Shown: positions 23,053-34,631, counted from the stretch's first letter. The stretch: 64,000 nt of DNA from Eupeodes corollae (GCF_945859685.1 NC_079147.1:19323289-19387288); one strand, 5' to 3'. Numbers and translations are program-made. The notes: generated by a model not told the origin, from the letters alone.

Positions 23053-23498
23053 AAAAAAGAATCTAATATGCGACCCACACCGATAACTTCCTATTTTGTC
23101 TGCCGATTTGTCTTGCTTAGAAGGTTTGTGGGTTTTCGTGTTTTGTTAAAAAAGTTGTCAGTTGAATTATTCTAAAAAATTTAAAAATGTTCAACAATAT
23201 TTTGGATATGATGAAATAGTTTGATTATTTTGTTAACAAAATCAATTTTTGTTAACAAAATTTTAGTCGAAACCCAATTTTTAAAAATTTTAGTAGCATT
23301 TCTTAAAAATATTTTATTTCTACTATAAACACATACAAATTGGATTATTGAAATTCGAGGTCAATATTTTCTATTGTTCACGAGATATCGAGAACCAAAC
23401 ATCAATTTTTACCAAATTTGCGTACTATTTTCTGTAGATTTTTTTAATGAAAAAACTGAGTGTAAAAAATATACTGAATGTCGAAAACAATATTTTAT
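23053..23498 (+). repeat. dispersed repeat R, copy 2, left part
   Basis: Starts AAAAAAGAATCTAATATGCG then GACCCACACCGATAACTTCC, as in copies 1 and 3, and runs into the internal units (AAAACAATATTTTAT at its right edge). The continuation, AATATTTTTAATTTGTG, resumes at 25418 after the pogo transposon. Confidence 0.65.
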
Positions 23499-25417
23499 TG
23501 GGCACTTTCGACGGTGTGGCACATTCGACTTTTACAATTTTGAGAAGAGAGTTGATTTTTAAATCAAAATTTTAATGGTATTGTTGGTCACATTGTTCTC
23601 TCCTATCATATACGTATTTTACAGTTCTCCTTCGACTGCTGTGGTGTCTTGAGTATTTTTTCATATTCAAGTGATTTTATGTAACTTTGCTCAGACACGA
23701 GGTAAGCGATATTTTGTGATAACGGAATTTAAAAGGTGTCCAATTCAAGTTGTAGTGTATTATCACGACAATAGTCGAACGTGCCCCATGTTATTTCTGT
23801 AATTTTTTTTAGAATGGTTCGCTCATATAAGAAGAAGACTGATCGCTGCAATATCGATGAAACAAAGCTTAAAACTGCTCTCTAAGAAATTTTAAGCAAA
23901 ACAGAAACACCCACGTAAGCGGTTCGGAAATATGACTTGAAATGTACGACACTTATTTCCAGTCTTAAGAAAGTGAATCCAAATACCGAGTCCAGTGATT
24001 CCCACCACAGTTCAACATTCAACTCCAAATATACGACCCAACATGTGTTTTCCAAATATCAGGAGCGTGAACTCGTGGATTACTTGAAAAGGTGTTCTTC
24101 TCAAACTTTTGGATTTTCGTATTCAATGGACGAAAAGTTTGCTTTTGAATATGCAACAAAAAATAATATTACAGTTCCTAGTTCATGGTTGGTCGAAAAA
24201 GAAGCTGGTATCGATTGGATTCGTTTACTTCTCAAAAGAAACCCTGAAATTTCCTTGCGCAGACCCGAAAATATAAGTTTAGCAAGATTAAGAGGCTTTA
24301 ATAAAACTTCGGTGGAGGAATTCATCAATTTGAACCTAAAAGTATTTTTAATTTGGATGAAACTGGTATTTCAACGGTCTTACCACCTCCAAAGCTAAGA
24401 CAATTTTTTAAAAAACAATATTTTGATATTGTTGACCCAAAACTAAAATTTAGGTAATATCAGAAATGGGAAACGCTCTGTAAGCCAGGTGTCATCCGCA
24501 GAGAGGGGGACTCTTGTTACAGTTGTAGGGATTGTTAATGCTGCTGGTTGGGCTATACCTCCAGTGTATGTCTTCCCCAGGATCAAATTTAAGGATGAAT
24601 TTATTAAAGACGGTCCCAGCAACTGCATTGGTCTTCTGAGCAAAAATGGATGGATAGTCGGAGAATTTATAGACTTTTGTCGAGAAAATGGAATTGAAGT
24701 TTTGTCTTTTCCACCTCATTGCTCTCATAAGCTGCAACCAGTGGACGTATTCATATTTGGCACATTCAAAAGCTATTGCAACAATTTTTTTAATGAATTT
24801 CAAGTAAATAACCCAGGTAAACTGATATTAATTTACGATATTGCTCGACTGACAAAAGTTCCTTTTACCCTTTTAACAGTTCCTTCTGAACACCAAAATG
24901 AACCACCAATTATACAAGAAGACATTCAAAGCACTCGCCAAGAGATAAGAACGGTTCAAATCACTCCCCATGAGATAAGGCCAGTTCCAACAATTCCCCC
25001 AACAAAATGCCTAAATAGAATAAATAAAGGAAAATCCAGAGTCTACACTGACACCCCTGAAAAGAACAGAATCATTAAACTAAAGCGTAAACAAGAAGAA
25101 AAAAAATCATATAAGAAAAAAAAAGATTACAAAAATCGATTTTTTTTTTTAAAGCTGAAAGCGTAGATAAAAGCGATTCGGATGAGTTTAGTGTTGCAGA
25201 TTCAGATAAGTCTGTTGGACCAGTTTCAGAAGATGAAGTTTCTGATTTAGAAGAATCACCTACGGGGCACTTTCGACATTTTGAAGTAGTTGTTTAACAA
25301 ATCTTTTTTAAATTCCTAGGTTTAAACTCAAGCTTTGTGAAATCTCGTTCAAAAATGCATTTTTAAGAAAGTTACAAGAAATTTACAGAAAACCTGTTGA
25401 ATGTGCCCCACCCTACC
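23499..25417 (+). mobile_element. pogo-group DNA transposon inserted in repeat R
   Basis: An element of about 1.92 kb whose removal rejoins repeat R. Its ends carry a shared motif of the form GGGGCACNTTCGAC: at 23500-23512, 23516-23529 and (inverted) 23774-23787 on the left; at 25264-25277 and (inverted) 25396-25409 on the right. GGTGTGGCACATTCGAC on the left and the complement of the right end, GGTGGGGCACATTCAAC, differ at two of 17 positions and act as terminal or subterminal inverted repeats. The TA duplication typical of the group is not clear. It encodes the broken transposase at 23814-25297. Confidence 0.72.
23814..25297 (+). pseudogene. pogo-like transposase (HTH-psq, CENPB-type, DDE), deleted
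   Basis: The start is taken at ATG 23814 (MVRSYKKKTDRCNIDE), which begins the expected N-terminal helix-turn-helix and is in frame with the open stretch 23937-24398 across two stop codons. The CENPB-type HTH follows (WLVEKEAGIDWIRLLLKR, NPEISLRRPENISLARLRGF). A frameshift precedes the first catalytic motif FNLDETGIST (near 24345). After another break comes SSAERGTLVTVVGIVNAAGW (24490-24550), then GWIVGEFI joined directly to DFCRENGIEVLSFPPHCSH. The joint removes about 40 residues that normally carry the second catalytic aspartate (LDNH motif). The C-terminus is short, with a basic region and an acidic tail (SEDEVSDLEESP) ending at 25295-25297. It is inactive. Confidence 0.85.
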
Positions 25418-26215
25418 TTAAATATTTTTAATTTGTGAAAAGACATTTGACTCGAAAGTAAGTTTTTACCAAGTTGCAGTAATGTTTCTTTTTAGGTGTT
25501 AATTTTTTATAAAAAAAACTATCAATTCGATTTCTCTCAAAATTTTATCAAATGTCGCAAAAAATATTATTTGTAAGACAAAATTAGTTTAAAGCCAAAA
25601 TTTCAAATTATTAAAAAGATGTCAATTTTTGCCAACTTTTATTAATGCTTTTTTTTGTTTTTAGATCGATTTTCCCACGTTTTTCCAGATGCAAAAACGT
25701 TATTTTCCGTTGCAAAAATTGTCTTGGAGATAAAATTATTTTTATTTTTTAAATTTTCGAGATGACAAATAGTTTGTTTAGTTTTTTGATTTTTTTCCAA
25801 AACTATATTTGTTTGGTATCACGTTAAAATTTATAATAGACAATTAAAAATCTTAAATCTTAAAAAAAAAAACAATATTTTCTGTCAGTTTCTGTCAAAA
25901 TCCAATTTTACCAATTTTCCTTTGTATTTTCATTCTTTTTTTTGTTTTAAAAAAACTACGAATTGGATTTAACTAGAAAATTAACCAAATGTAAAAAACA
26001 ACATTTTTAATTATATAAAAACAGTGTCTTTAATTTTTGATAAAATATTTTATTCAAAATCAAATTTTTACCAATTTTTATTTTACGTGAAACAAACAGA
26101 TGTCAAACGAATTTATTCTTTGTTGCATAAAATTAAAACGTTACATAAAATTATTCCGGGGGAATATCTTTCTTTGTTGTTAAATTCGAAAAATCGGACC
26201 AGTTACAAATTAAGT
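25418..26215 (+). repeat. dispersed repeat R, copy 2, right part
   Basis: Resumes the R sequence after the pogo element (TTTGACTCGAAAGTAAG, AACTATCAATTCGATTT near 25520) and ends at AAATCGGACCAGTTAC then AAATTAAGTT, the counterpart of the R 3' end. The ACGT/CACG tract seen in copies 1 and 3 is missing. The frame at 26024-26218 is part of the repeat. Confidence 0.6.
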
Positions 26216-26834
26216 TAAAATATAAATCCGTTGTTCTGTTATACTCGTACCTATCGGCACTACAATAATTTTGTTTTGAGTGATCCATTTCAAAATGTCC
26301 GGTTAGGCAGCTATTTTCCAATAACTAGTCCTCAGCAGGACTAACAGCTCCTGTAATATTTTAATTGTATAATGGCCCAATAAATCCTTGTACGTATTAT
26401 TTTCGCGAAGTATTCCTTTTTGGCCAAACGGTGTACTGTTAAAATTTAAAGAATAAAAACTTTCATAAAAATCGTCAGATAATTGTTAAGCTACAATAAT
26501 TCAAAACAAAATTATTTTGAAAGATATTTACAAAAGATGTAAAAAAAAGCTTGAATATTGTTGGAGTTATTAGATTGGCCAATTTAAATATTGCGGTATT
26601 GGTAGTTGTATTTCAACATAAATAAATCAACGCCTCACTTTTGGTTAAATCGTAACATCATCTATTATAATTCTCAAGTGCATGTTGAAACATCGTTTCT
26701 TATACAAAAACTGTCCGTTTTGTGTTCTTGATGGGATGGTTGATTTCTGACTTCTAAGTTCAACAATTAAACAACCATGATGTGCATGAGTAGTATTTTC
26801 AAGACGGCGAAACATGTCTCATGTTACTTACCCG
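26216..26834. other. no gene seen
   Basis: Spacer without recognisable motifs, except possibly the decayed upstream part of the transposase scrap that follows. Confidence 0.35.
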
Positions 26835-27000
26835 TAATTTTAGCTCCAAGATCATGAGATTTAACTTCGCTCGACTATTTTTCATTGGGATATATGAAGT
26901 CGCTTTTCTACGCCGGTAAGCCGTTAAGGATTGACCACTTGGAAGACACCAATTTCGGAAAAAGTCATCGAAAATTAGACCTCCAAATCAAACTACGGCT
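26835..27000 (+). pseudogene. Tc1/mariner-group transposase C-terminus
   Basis: Translation gives LAPRS then a stop, DLTSLDYFSLGYMKSLFYAG, then KPLRIDHLEDTNF. This is the third catalytic region and tail of the IS630-Tc1-mariner transposases common in insects (family pattern WPPRSCDLTPLDYFLWGY). In the next frame KVIEN is followed by a stop and TSK, the family's KVIENWTSR. Only the last third remains. Confidence 0.65.
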
Positions 27001-27469
27001 GATGATTATCTTTACAATAAAGTAATATCAATTTAAACAAAATCATCTTTGCTTTATTCCATCTCAAGTTTTATACCCCAACAAAAAACTTCCTTTATTA
27101 CGGTATTACTAGTAGGAGCAAAATTTTGACTTTGAATAAGATGATTTCGCATTTTGTCACTTCTGTTTCTAAGACTTTGTTGTTTCAAACTGTAGCTTGC
27201 AGATTTCTTAAGTTTCTGTATACAGTGATCGGTATCCAAAGAGGATTTTTAAAAACCGAACATACATTCAATTACATCAAATTTAAAAATATTTAATATT
27301 TATATCTTAAAAACCTCAAATACTATTTATTTAACTTATTGAATTTTTGTTTCAAAAATCTCAATTATCTATTTTTTTTTTAAGTTCTTTCCAAATAAGA
27401 TTTGTATGCAATAATGAAGTGTTAAAAAATAAACTTTTTATATTTGAATTTCTTTAAAATATGTGTTTG
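27001..27469. other. no gene seen
   Basis: Spacer; the minus frame at 27054-27239 is unrecognised. Confidence 0.35.
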
Positions 27470-28450
27470 TATTCCTGACAATAATCTTGGCAATTTCCAA
27501 GAAAGAAGATCGGAATAACATATTTAACTAGAGGACCGTATCCCTCCTCAGCAAATTCTTGGAGGAGCTTATACTAAGGAAACTCAAAAAATTCTGCTGT
27601 GAAAACAGCATAACTCCTGACATGCAGTTTGGTTTTCGGGAAAAAGCACTCGACGCTGCATTCTTTACTGAAGTTTTAACACAACACCACCACATCTCTT
27701 AATAACCATCGTGTCGCATTTTTATGCCTTCTGGACGTTGAGAAAGCGAATAGACCTTATCCATAAAGATCACCTGCTTGGCTTTCCAATTGCACTAATA
27801 ACAATTTTTTTTTTTTACTTTCGGCGAAGCAAAAAGCGACAATATGCAGAAACTTGAAATTGGATCTCCCAGATGAATCGTACTGTCAGCTAAGAGGACC
27901 GTTCAGTAATTGGGAATTTATTTCCACGAGCTACTTAAGTTTAACCTTGTTTTCGACAGGAAGCGTCAAAAATATTTCATAAATGACCGCATCTATTCTT
28001 AAGCGAGAATAACTACACTTGATGACTACCTACTACTCTTGGCTAAGAAGCAACCCAAACCAACTTATTAAAAGGACGACAACCCAACAGCCAGAGCCCA
28101 GGTACCTTAGCGTTATGGACATTATGGATGAAAACATAATTCAAGTCAACAACGAAGATGCCGTTGCATTGTAAGTCCACCGACGCAAGACGTAGGTAAG
28201 CGTGCCAACAAACCTTAAACCAATCAACAAACCCAACAATGACAACCAGTGAGGAATATTTCGAGGATAACCAAGTCAACCAACTTTTATTTTAAGAACT
28301 CCATTACATTAATTAATATTTTAATTTAATCCTAAGCCAATGTATAAAGTTAGGCTTCCTATGTGCCAACCAACTGTTTTATTTTGAGTCAATGTATCAT
28401 TTAATCTTAAGATTATCAAATTGCATTTAAAAAAGTTCAATAAACAAAAT
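27470..28450 (+). pseudogene. Jockey-type LINE RT relic with AATAAA end
   Basis: In several frames: ILGGAY and the counterpart of PISLLSSVSK near 27540; MQFGFREKHST near 27620; FLCLLDVEKAN near 27720, the counterpart of the FLDIEKAFD motif. Short C-terminal scraps follow to about 28260 and a 3' region with a poly-A signal at 28439-28444 (AATAAA). The catalytic YADD region is not readable and appears deleted. A SINE tail fragment follows immediately. The clade is tentative. Confidence 0.55.
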
Positions 28451-28477
28451 CTTGAAATCCCCGAAAGGACTTGCTCT

Positions 28478-28538
28478 CAGGAATGGTTGAGAGTTGTAAG
28501 TCACAAGCCCTAGTTCTTAAGGGACTGTTGTGCCACCA
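28478..28538 (+). mobile_element. SINE 3' fragment
   Basis: CAGGAATGGTTGAGAGTTGT, AAGTCACAAGCCCTAG and GGGACTGTTGTGCCACC match the last 60 bases of the SINE family (37065-37120). The head and body are missing. Confidence 0.7.
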
Positions 28539-30584
28539 AATTTTTGTTTATATCCAAAAGCCAACAGTGAGACAGGAAATAGCTTAAGAAAGTCCAAACC
28601 AGTCTGAAATCAGGTGATTTAGTACATGATATTTTGACGTCGTTATGATATTTTTCAACGCTTTCGCATAGTAATAGAAAAATAGAAATGGCTGTCAAGA
28701 ATTTGAATTCTTTGTAGATGTTTCCGCTGGCCAACAAATTAAAGTTTACGATAAGCGATTTTAAGCGAATATTGATTTACATTTTTTCGATTAATAGTAT
28801 CACTTTAGACAGATGGTGTTTAAAATCACGTTTCGTTATTTCATGCGTTCATAATTTTTAAAATCATGCTCTTAGACCACATTCTTCTTTTTCCAACACT
28901 TACTGTTTGGGCTACACAGCACAATTTTGTTCAAGCATAAAGCCTGTTATTTTGTCAAGCTATTGATTTTCAGTCGAATAGGAAAAAGTGCCAAAACAAT
29001 AAGTTATTTTGGTAGAAACCCCTAGATAGTCCACTAAGTAATTGACACCAAGAAATTTCTATAAAGTGCGCATATTATAAGTTCCGTAATCGAACATTAC
29101 ATATTTTAGATTTGTTCTTAAGTAAGCACAAGCAGGCCAACTTTTGTGAAATGTTGTAATATGCTTCTATATTCGGAAGTGTTTTATAGTTTTAAATTTT
29201 AGTAGTGAATGTGTCACTAACCCAGTAACGGTTTTTGTAATTTTTTCGGAACCATCTTGGCTTATGAGATTGAAATTTGTTGAAATAAATATTATACCTA
29301 GCTTATCGAATTATGTATAAACTTGTGACATCTTAGCTTATCGAATTATTTATAAACTTATGACCACTTTCAAAAACGACTCTTTCGTCTGACCAGTGAA
29401 CTACTGAATACTGATAGAAAACTTATAAAAGCTACCCTGTCGAATTGTCTGTAAGGCTTTTTGTTTAACTCAAGCAATTTTTGTCCACACGTCCGTCAAC
29501 CGTCAACATCCGTTTGAATGAATAAAATATACTGCGACGTCACAGTCAAACCTTAAAATATCTTACGAATTTTACCAATGCAAATGGAACAGCCTCGTGT
29601 TTGAAAGTGATCCATTGTTTTTTCGATTTATAAGACAGCAAAAGGGAAGGGGGAAAGGGATTAGTTTTTTCGCGTAAAAAAAGGTGCTTAAGAACCTTAC
29701 TGGGCAATATTATTGTAGGTGCAAAGTTTAAAATTTTGTTTTGGAATCCCCACAAATTATTTAACATACAAAGTTTTCAGTTTGATCAATGACAAAAAAT
29801 TCACGCGTGTCAATTAATTATTCTTGAACATACTTTTTATGCAAAAGTATTCAAGATTGGTCTAATCAATAAATCTTATTAGAATTTTAAGTACGTTTTT
29901 TCATAAAAGTGACTAATTTCATTTAAATTATGTGCATTGATTTAAATCAATAAAAGAAGTTTCTTGGAGAAAGCTCACTTAAACTTTATGGATAAACAGA
30001 TTTGAATAAGTAGTTTCGCAATCAACACACACAATTTCAGCACAATAAGTCTGGTAAGCCTTGACAAAAGTTATCGACTTTAATGTGGGTACAAATCAGG
30101 AAGACAATATACCTATACCACCTTTTTGCAATAAAAAATAAAGTTCATGAAATTTCATACATGGCGGCAAACTTTATATCAACATATTTAATATATGTAT
30201 AAACTTGTACTAGGCTTTCTGTTTTTTAATCGTTCATGGTTCAACCCGTGTCGTTGTTATAATTTGTATTTAAATGTTTGTAGTATTTTTTGATGTATTT
30301 ATTATTATTAATTTCGGAATGAATCAGGTGCGGATTTAATTGATTTGTAAAAATAAGGGTGTGACTAGAAGATGGAACTTTTTGAAGTATTATTGTTTCA
30401 GAAACTCCTCTCTTCTAGTAAATGAAATAATAAGAAATATTTTGATAATTTGCTGTCGTTTTTGAATTTTGTCAAATTTCTCATCGTCTCATCTTCAAAG
30501 CATCAAAAATAATGTTTCATCACTCTCTTGTCAAGCGTATAAAATAAAGACATAGTTTTATTATTATATAAGGTCATTCATTTC
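28539..30584. other. no gene seen; one 35-bp tandem duplication
   Basis: Spacer. TAGCTTATCGAATTATGTAT and its near copy form two adjacent 35-bp units at 29299-29333 and 29334-29368. Minus frames at 28510-28737 and 29546-29767 are unrecognised. Confidence 0.4.
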
Positions 30585-30683
30585 GTGTTTCATATTGGAA
30601 GAAGATGACGTCAAGACAAGGTGTAATGGTCATCTTCTGATGAGCCCAACCATTACATCAGGGCGAAACGCATATATGAACAC
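30585..30683 (+). ncRNA. hammerhead-ribozyme-like motif (type III layout), probably decayed
   Basis: The conserved core CTGATGA (30637-30643) and GAAAC (30665-30669) flank stem II, GCCC (30644-30647) with GGGC (30661-30664), in the spacing of hammerhead ribozymes. Stem I, AAGATGAC (30602-30609) with GTCATCTT (30629-30636), abuts the CTGATGA box as required. An outer helix fits stem III: GTGTT+CATAT (30585-30595, one bulged T) with ATATGAACAC (30674-30683). Loop I (TGTAATG, 30622-30628) is complementary to loop II (CATTACA, 30651-30657), matching the known loop-loop contact of natural hammerheads. The cleavage triplet should end at 30601 but reads AAG rather than NUH, and the inner part of stem III is mismatched. 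Self-cleavage is therefore unlikely in this copy. Confidence 0.55.
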
Positions 30684-30732
30684 TTTTATGCTTGTTCGAT
30701 TTTTAATCATATACTTAAAATAAGCGGATATC

Positions 30733-31810
30733 TTCTCACGACCCCATCAGCGGCACTGAACACCCTAATCTACCAAACACCTCTTGATATATTTAACATA
30801 TAAATTGCTGCAAGCTCTGCTATTCACCTCAAAGCTTCGTCGCAGTGAATTAACATCAACATTGGCCACTCTGTTATTCTTAAGTATACAGAATCAATTC
30901 CAAAGCACACAGACTACACCATCCCCCAACTGCAATTTGACGGAAACTTCCATATTTTTATACCTTCCAGATCTTTCTGGGAGGAAAGGGCGTTCTTGGA
31001 AGACGAGTCGGTACCCTTACAAATGAATCAAAACCAAAAGATGGGGTTGGTGGAGGGTTAAGTCTCACATTCCACCTTCCCAATAATTGTAGCGTGTTCC
31101 AGGCGGAACTTTTAGCCATAAAAAAAGTCTTGTCCTGTCTTAAAGAAAACGTGATATCAACATCTGATATCCGTATTTTCTTAGATAGTCAGGTCGCAAT
31201 AAAATTTTGGACTCTGTCTTTACAAACTCTATAACGGTCCATAACTATCGATCAACTCTAACAGAGATGGCACAACCAACATAATGTTTATGTTCACCGT
31301 TGCTGCTTGCCGGGCCATAGAAACATTCCAGGAAACTGTAAGGTAAATGAACTCGCAAGATACGGTACTACAATTTCTACAACGTTTGGCTAATGCTGGC
31401 ATTAGCTATTGCTAATGCAAGACGCTATAAAAAAGACAAACATCAGATGGAATAACATCACCACGTGTCAAGTCAAAGAAAATATTTGACCTACACTAGA
31501 TTTAAAGCGCGTATAAGCTGGATAATCGGTGTCATAACCGGACACTGTCTAAGAGAAAAGAACACCGCACGGGTAGGCGTATTCTCAAATGACTTTTGCA
31601 AAAGCTGTACGGATGAGGAAGAAGAGGTTCTAACAAAAACGCAAGAAACCTATGAGAATTATTTTAAAACGATCTTAAGGATCTCAATCATATTAATATA
31701 ATCAGTCTTTCACGTTTCGTAAAGGACTCAAACTGGTATCACAATGGGCCATTTAACTGGCATAAGTCTGTCCTACTCCATTACAGCCCCTTTAACCTAA
31801 CCTAACCTAA
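30733..31810 (+). pseudogene. RNase-H-bearing LINE (LOA/R1-like), 3' part, copy 1
   Basis: Relic of the same LINE found inverted at 33370-35848. SRSFWEERAFLEDESVPLQM lies near 30970; the RNase H region follows (CSVFQAELLAI-like near 31090, CLPGHRNIPGNCKVNELAR near 31310), then a poorly conserved C-terminus. The 3' end has GGTATCACAATGGGCC near 31733 and a tandem AACCTAACCTAACCTAA tail. The same GGTATCACAATGG box lies near the 3' end of the other copy. The RT domain is missing, so it is 5'-truncated. Frames at 30784-31026 and 31465-31701 are pieces. An RNase H region and the tandem tail suggest the LOA/R1 group; the clade is not proven. Confidence 0.65.
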
Positions 31811-31811
31811 T

Positions 31812-32160
31812 CTTTGTAGCACTGGTATTGGACACCTGTGAAACTAATCTGTCAATTGAAGTGTCATAATATTATTTGTGCACGTTCCGTCAAAAACTGT
31901 TGCAGGTGTAAGTTTGCTGTTGGCGTAATTTGAAGGTTATGTGATGTTAATTGGCCACCAAGATCATGTAATTTTTGACAATTAAATTTGTTTTGTAAAG
32001 GGATATGATTTTGACTGAATTGACGCAATAAGCTCTGAACTCTTGACGCATAAGAACTTAGCATTATATGCGAATAAGTCGATAAGTAATACGTCAAAGG
32101 TATTGTTCCCTTTTCTATTAATTTTACCACCCGTCATCATTTTCTTCAAACATATTTGTT
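31812..32160 (+). pseudogene. internally deleted Tc1/mariner-group element
   Basis: The left part (31812-31870) resembles the repeats at 7058 and 7625. It runs straight into the C-terminal third of a transposase: GDVNWPPRSCNF near 31945, later ITPPVIIFF-like codons near 32130. The canonical motif is VNWPPRSCDLTPLDYFLWGY. The middle of the gene is gone, leaving a MITE-sized remnant. The minus frame at 31864-32130 is its shadow. Terminal inverted repeats were not identified. Confidence 0.5.
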
Positions 32161-33044
32161 TTTTGTTAACATCTTAGCAACAAAAATGTTTAAATAAAAA
32201 ACTTAAACAAAACCAAAGTTCTTTTTTCAAGAAGAATGTATTCAAAACACCTGTTCTCTTCTTTAATTGAAATAATATTTAACAACTATAAAAAAAATTA
32301 ATCACCTCCGTTTATATAAAGATACGTACCAACTAAGCAAACTAGTTTGACCACGTGTGTTTGACAATCATTTAGAAAAGCTAATTTGTTTAAACATTCC
32401 ATCAAAATTGTTGCCAATTTAATATTTCATCAAAGTAAAACGACAAAAGAATTATAAATGTCGGTATCGATCACATGATTTTAAATATATAAAGAAGGCA
32501 AACATTTAATGTCAGCTGACACAATTAAATGCAGTCGTATAAGGCTTAGATCAAATAATGAATACTGTCTCGAGATATTGCTTTTGAAAATTATTTTTAA
32601 AGACAATGGTTTTCCAGTCACGTTGGTAAAACAAATGGTTTTTATATAATTTTTGAAAACAACATAATTATATTTTTTCGAATTCAGGTTGTTAACTTTT
32701 AATAGACCTTGAATTCAGAGACAAAAGTTTATCAAATAATTCTTTAAACACACATATGTATTCTTATAAATCCTTTTTTGTTATAAGCATATCTCCTAGG
32801 AATGATTTTGGCATATTGAATTTTTAAAGACGCGCAATTTTATTGCTTTGGTTTTTTTAGATGACTATGAAGTTTTCTCACCAATTTCAATCATTGAAAG
32901 TTTAGGGTACCCTTCTTACACCAAATACCAAATGGATCTCTATAATATAACCAAATTTAACCCGTTCATAATTTGTCATACAAAATTACTCATATCATTA
33001 ACCTAGGCGTCAGTACAAAAAATCAGAGCTATTAAAATCAAATT
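32161..33044. other. no gene seen
   Basis: AT-rich spacer. Confidence 0.35.
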
Positions 33045-33358
33045 TTGTGATTAATTTCTTTAGCTTAAAGGTTAATGTTAATTACTTTAGAATATTGGTG
33101 AATTCGGTCTCGTGATAAAATGATCATCAAGCAATAACTAATCGGCATATAATTAAGTTCAAACCAGGTATACGTTCGTTTATTTTAAGTATCAAATTTA
33201 AAACCTTAAGCAAATATAAATATTTTCTAAAAACCAATTAATAAAATTTCGATGGAATGGAATCTCTTCTCTTGATCAGGTGCTAACAACGTTTATTCAC
33301 TTAATAAAAAAGTTTGTAATTGATTTCTACTTTTGAAATCAAAACTTAGCATGTAATG
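33045..33358 (+). repeat. duplicated non-coding segment, copy 1
   Basis: Aligns with 43175-43505, with diverged sequence around a conserved core CTCGTGATAAAAT.ATCATCAAGC (33112-33135). Further matches are ATTTCTTTAGCT, GGTTAATGTTAATTA, AACCTTAAGCAAA and, at the right edge, AATGAGTGA. The right edge is where the RNase-H LINE begins. It is either an old dispersed repeat or a duplicated host segment. Confidence 0.4.
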
Positions 33359-33417
33359 AGTGAAATCTGTAGGTTAGGTTGGAATGGCTGTCCAGATGTC
33401 ATTGACGCACGTAGACC

Positions 33418-34199
33418 TCAAGGGTCCATTGTGATACCAATAATGAGGTTACTCATGGGAGAGTAATGAACTTGGACAAACCATTTCGTACTTTTAATAA
33501 AGTTAGAGAGACGTTTTGTGTCAATCGTTGCCAGTTCACTGGTGCTATCGAAGAAGGGTTTACCGAGAAAGTTATTACTTCTATTGGAGAGTGCTGGACA
33601 TGTACATAGAAGGTGTTGGACTGTTTCCTCTTCCTCCCCGTCCATGCAGCTTCTACAGAAGTGTAGTAGTGTCCTGTTATTACTTCATTTGTAGAGCTTA
33701 TACTTTGTCTGCTCAGGGATATCAAGCCTTTTGACCGTTTTAAGCCTATGCTTGGCCATATTTGCTTGGTTTCTAGGCAGGTGGTACTCTGTGACCATCT
33801 AGCATTTGTTGATTCTAGAGCATATTGTTTGAGAAGATGTTTTGCATGTAGCAAGTGGTGTTCCTATGTTATGTTTGTGGAGACAGACGAGAGAGATTTA
33901 AGAGCGGCTTGGCTGTCTGAGAAGATTCGTATATCCTTACAAGATAAAATGTTTTCTTTGAGCCGCGATAGTGCTTCTTTATCGCCATTACTTCTGCCTG
34001 GAATACACTGCATTGATTGGGAAGTCTATAGGATAGACTGAGATTCATTTGTTCCAAAAAGATACCACTTCCAACTCCGTGATCGGTCTTTGAACCGTCT
34101 GTATAGAAGTGTACCGCATCGTTTGCCAGGGGTCTCTCTTCTTCCCAGAAGGATCTTGAAGGGATGGACACATGGAAGATTTTACCGAATACCATTTTT
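33418..34199 (-). pseudogene. LINE RNase H and C-terminal region, frameshifted
   Basis: The RNase H region begins near 34180 with SIPSRSFWEEERPLANDA, then HFYTDGSKTDHGVGSGIF (the first catalytic D is in YTDGS), FQAEVMAI (catalytic E) and, after a frameshift, a SDSQAAL-like third motif near 33890. GHYYTSVEAAW and the CTCPALSNR segment (33580-33630) form the C-terminal cysteine-bearing tail. The frames at 33418-33645, 33453-33854 and 33869-34195 are consecutive pieces. The catalytic motifs are nearly intact, but the frame is broken several times. Confidence 0.68.
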
Positions 34200-34631
34200 A
34201 AAGTGGTTTAGTCTTAACGATCTGGGATAGATCTAAAATTGTCTAGAATAGTAGTATGTCCAGTATTGTTACTGTTCCATTGAGAGGTGGCTCTAAGCCT
34301 CACACATTTTGGAGAAGATGTCAAGAGGTGTAAGGTTTAAAAGCACATCCAGTGCTGCGGTTGGTGTTGCGCGAAGTGCTAATGTGATGCACATACCTGC
34401 TGACCGCTGGACTTTGATGAGCTTATTTAGATTTACCAATTTGTCCAGTGCGGTCCACCATACGAAAGCTCCATAAATGAGTATCGGTCTGATTACTGAA
34501 GTGTATAGCCAGTGGGTTATTTTTGGGGAGAAGCCCCATTTTGATCCTATGGCCTTTTTACAAGTAAAAAGCGCTACAGTAGCCTTTTTTACTCTTTCAT
34601 CAATATTTTCCTTCCAATTTAGTTTTTTGTC

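Noticed and set aside
29299..29368. Satellite array
   Set aside because: Only two 35-bp units are present; a simple local duplication suffices.
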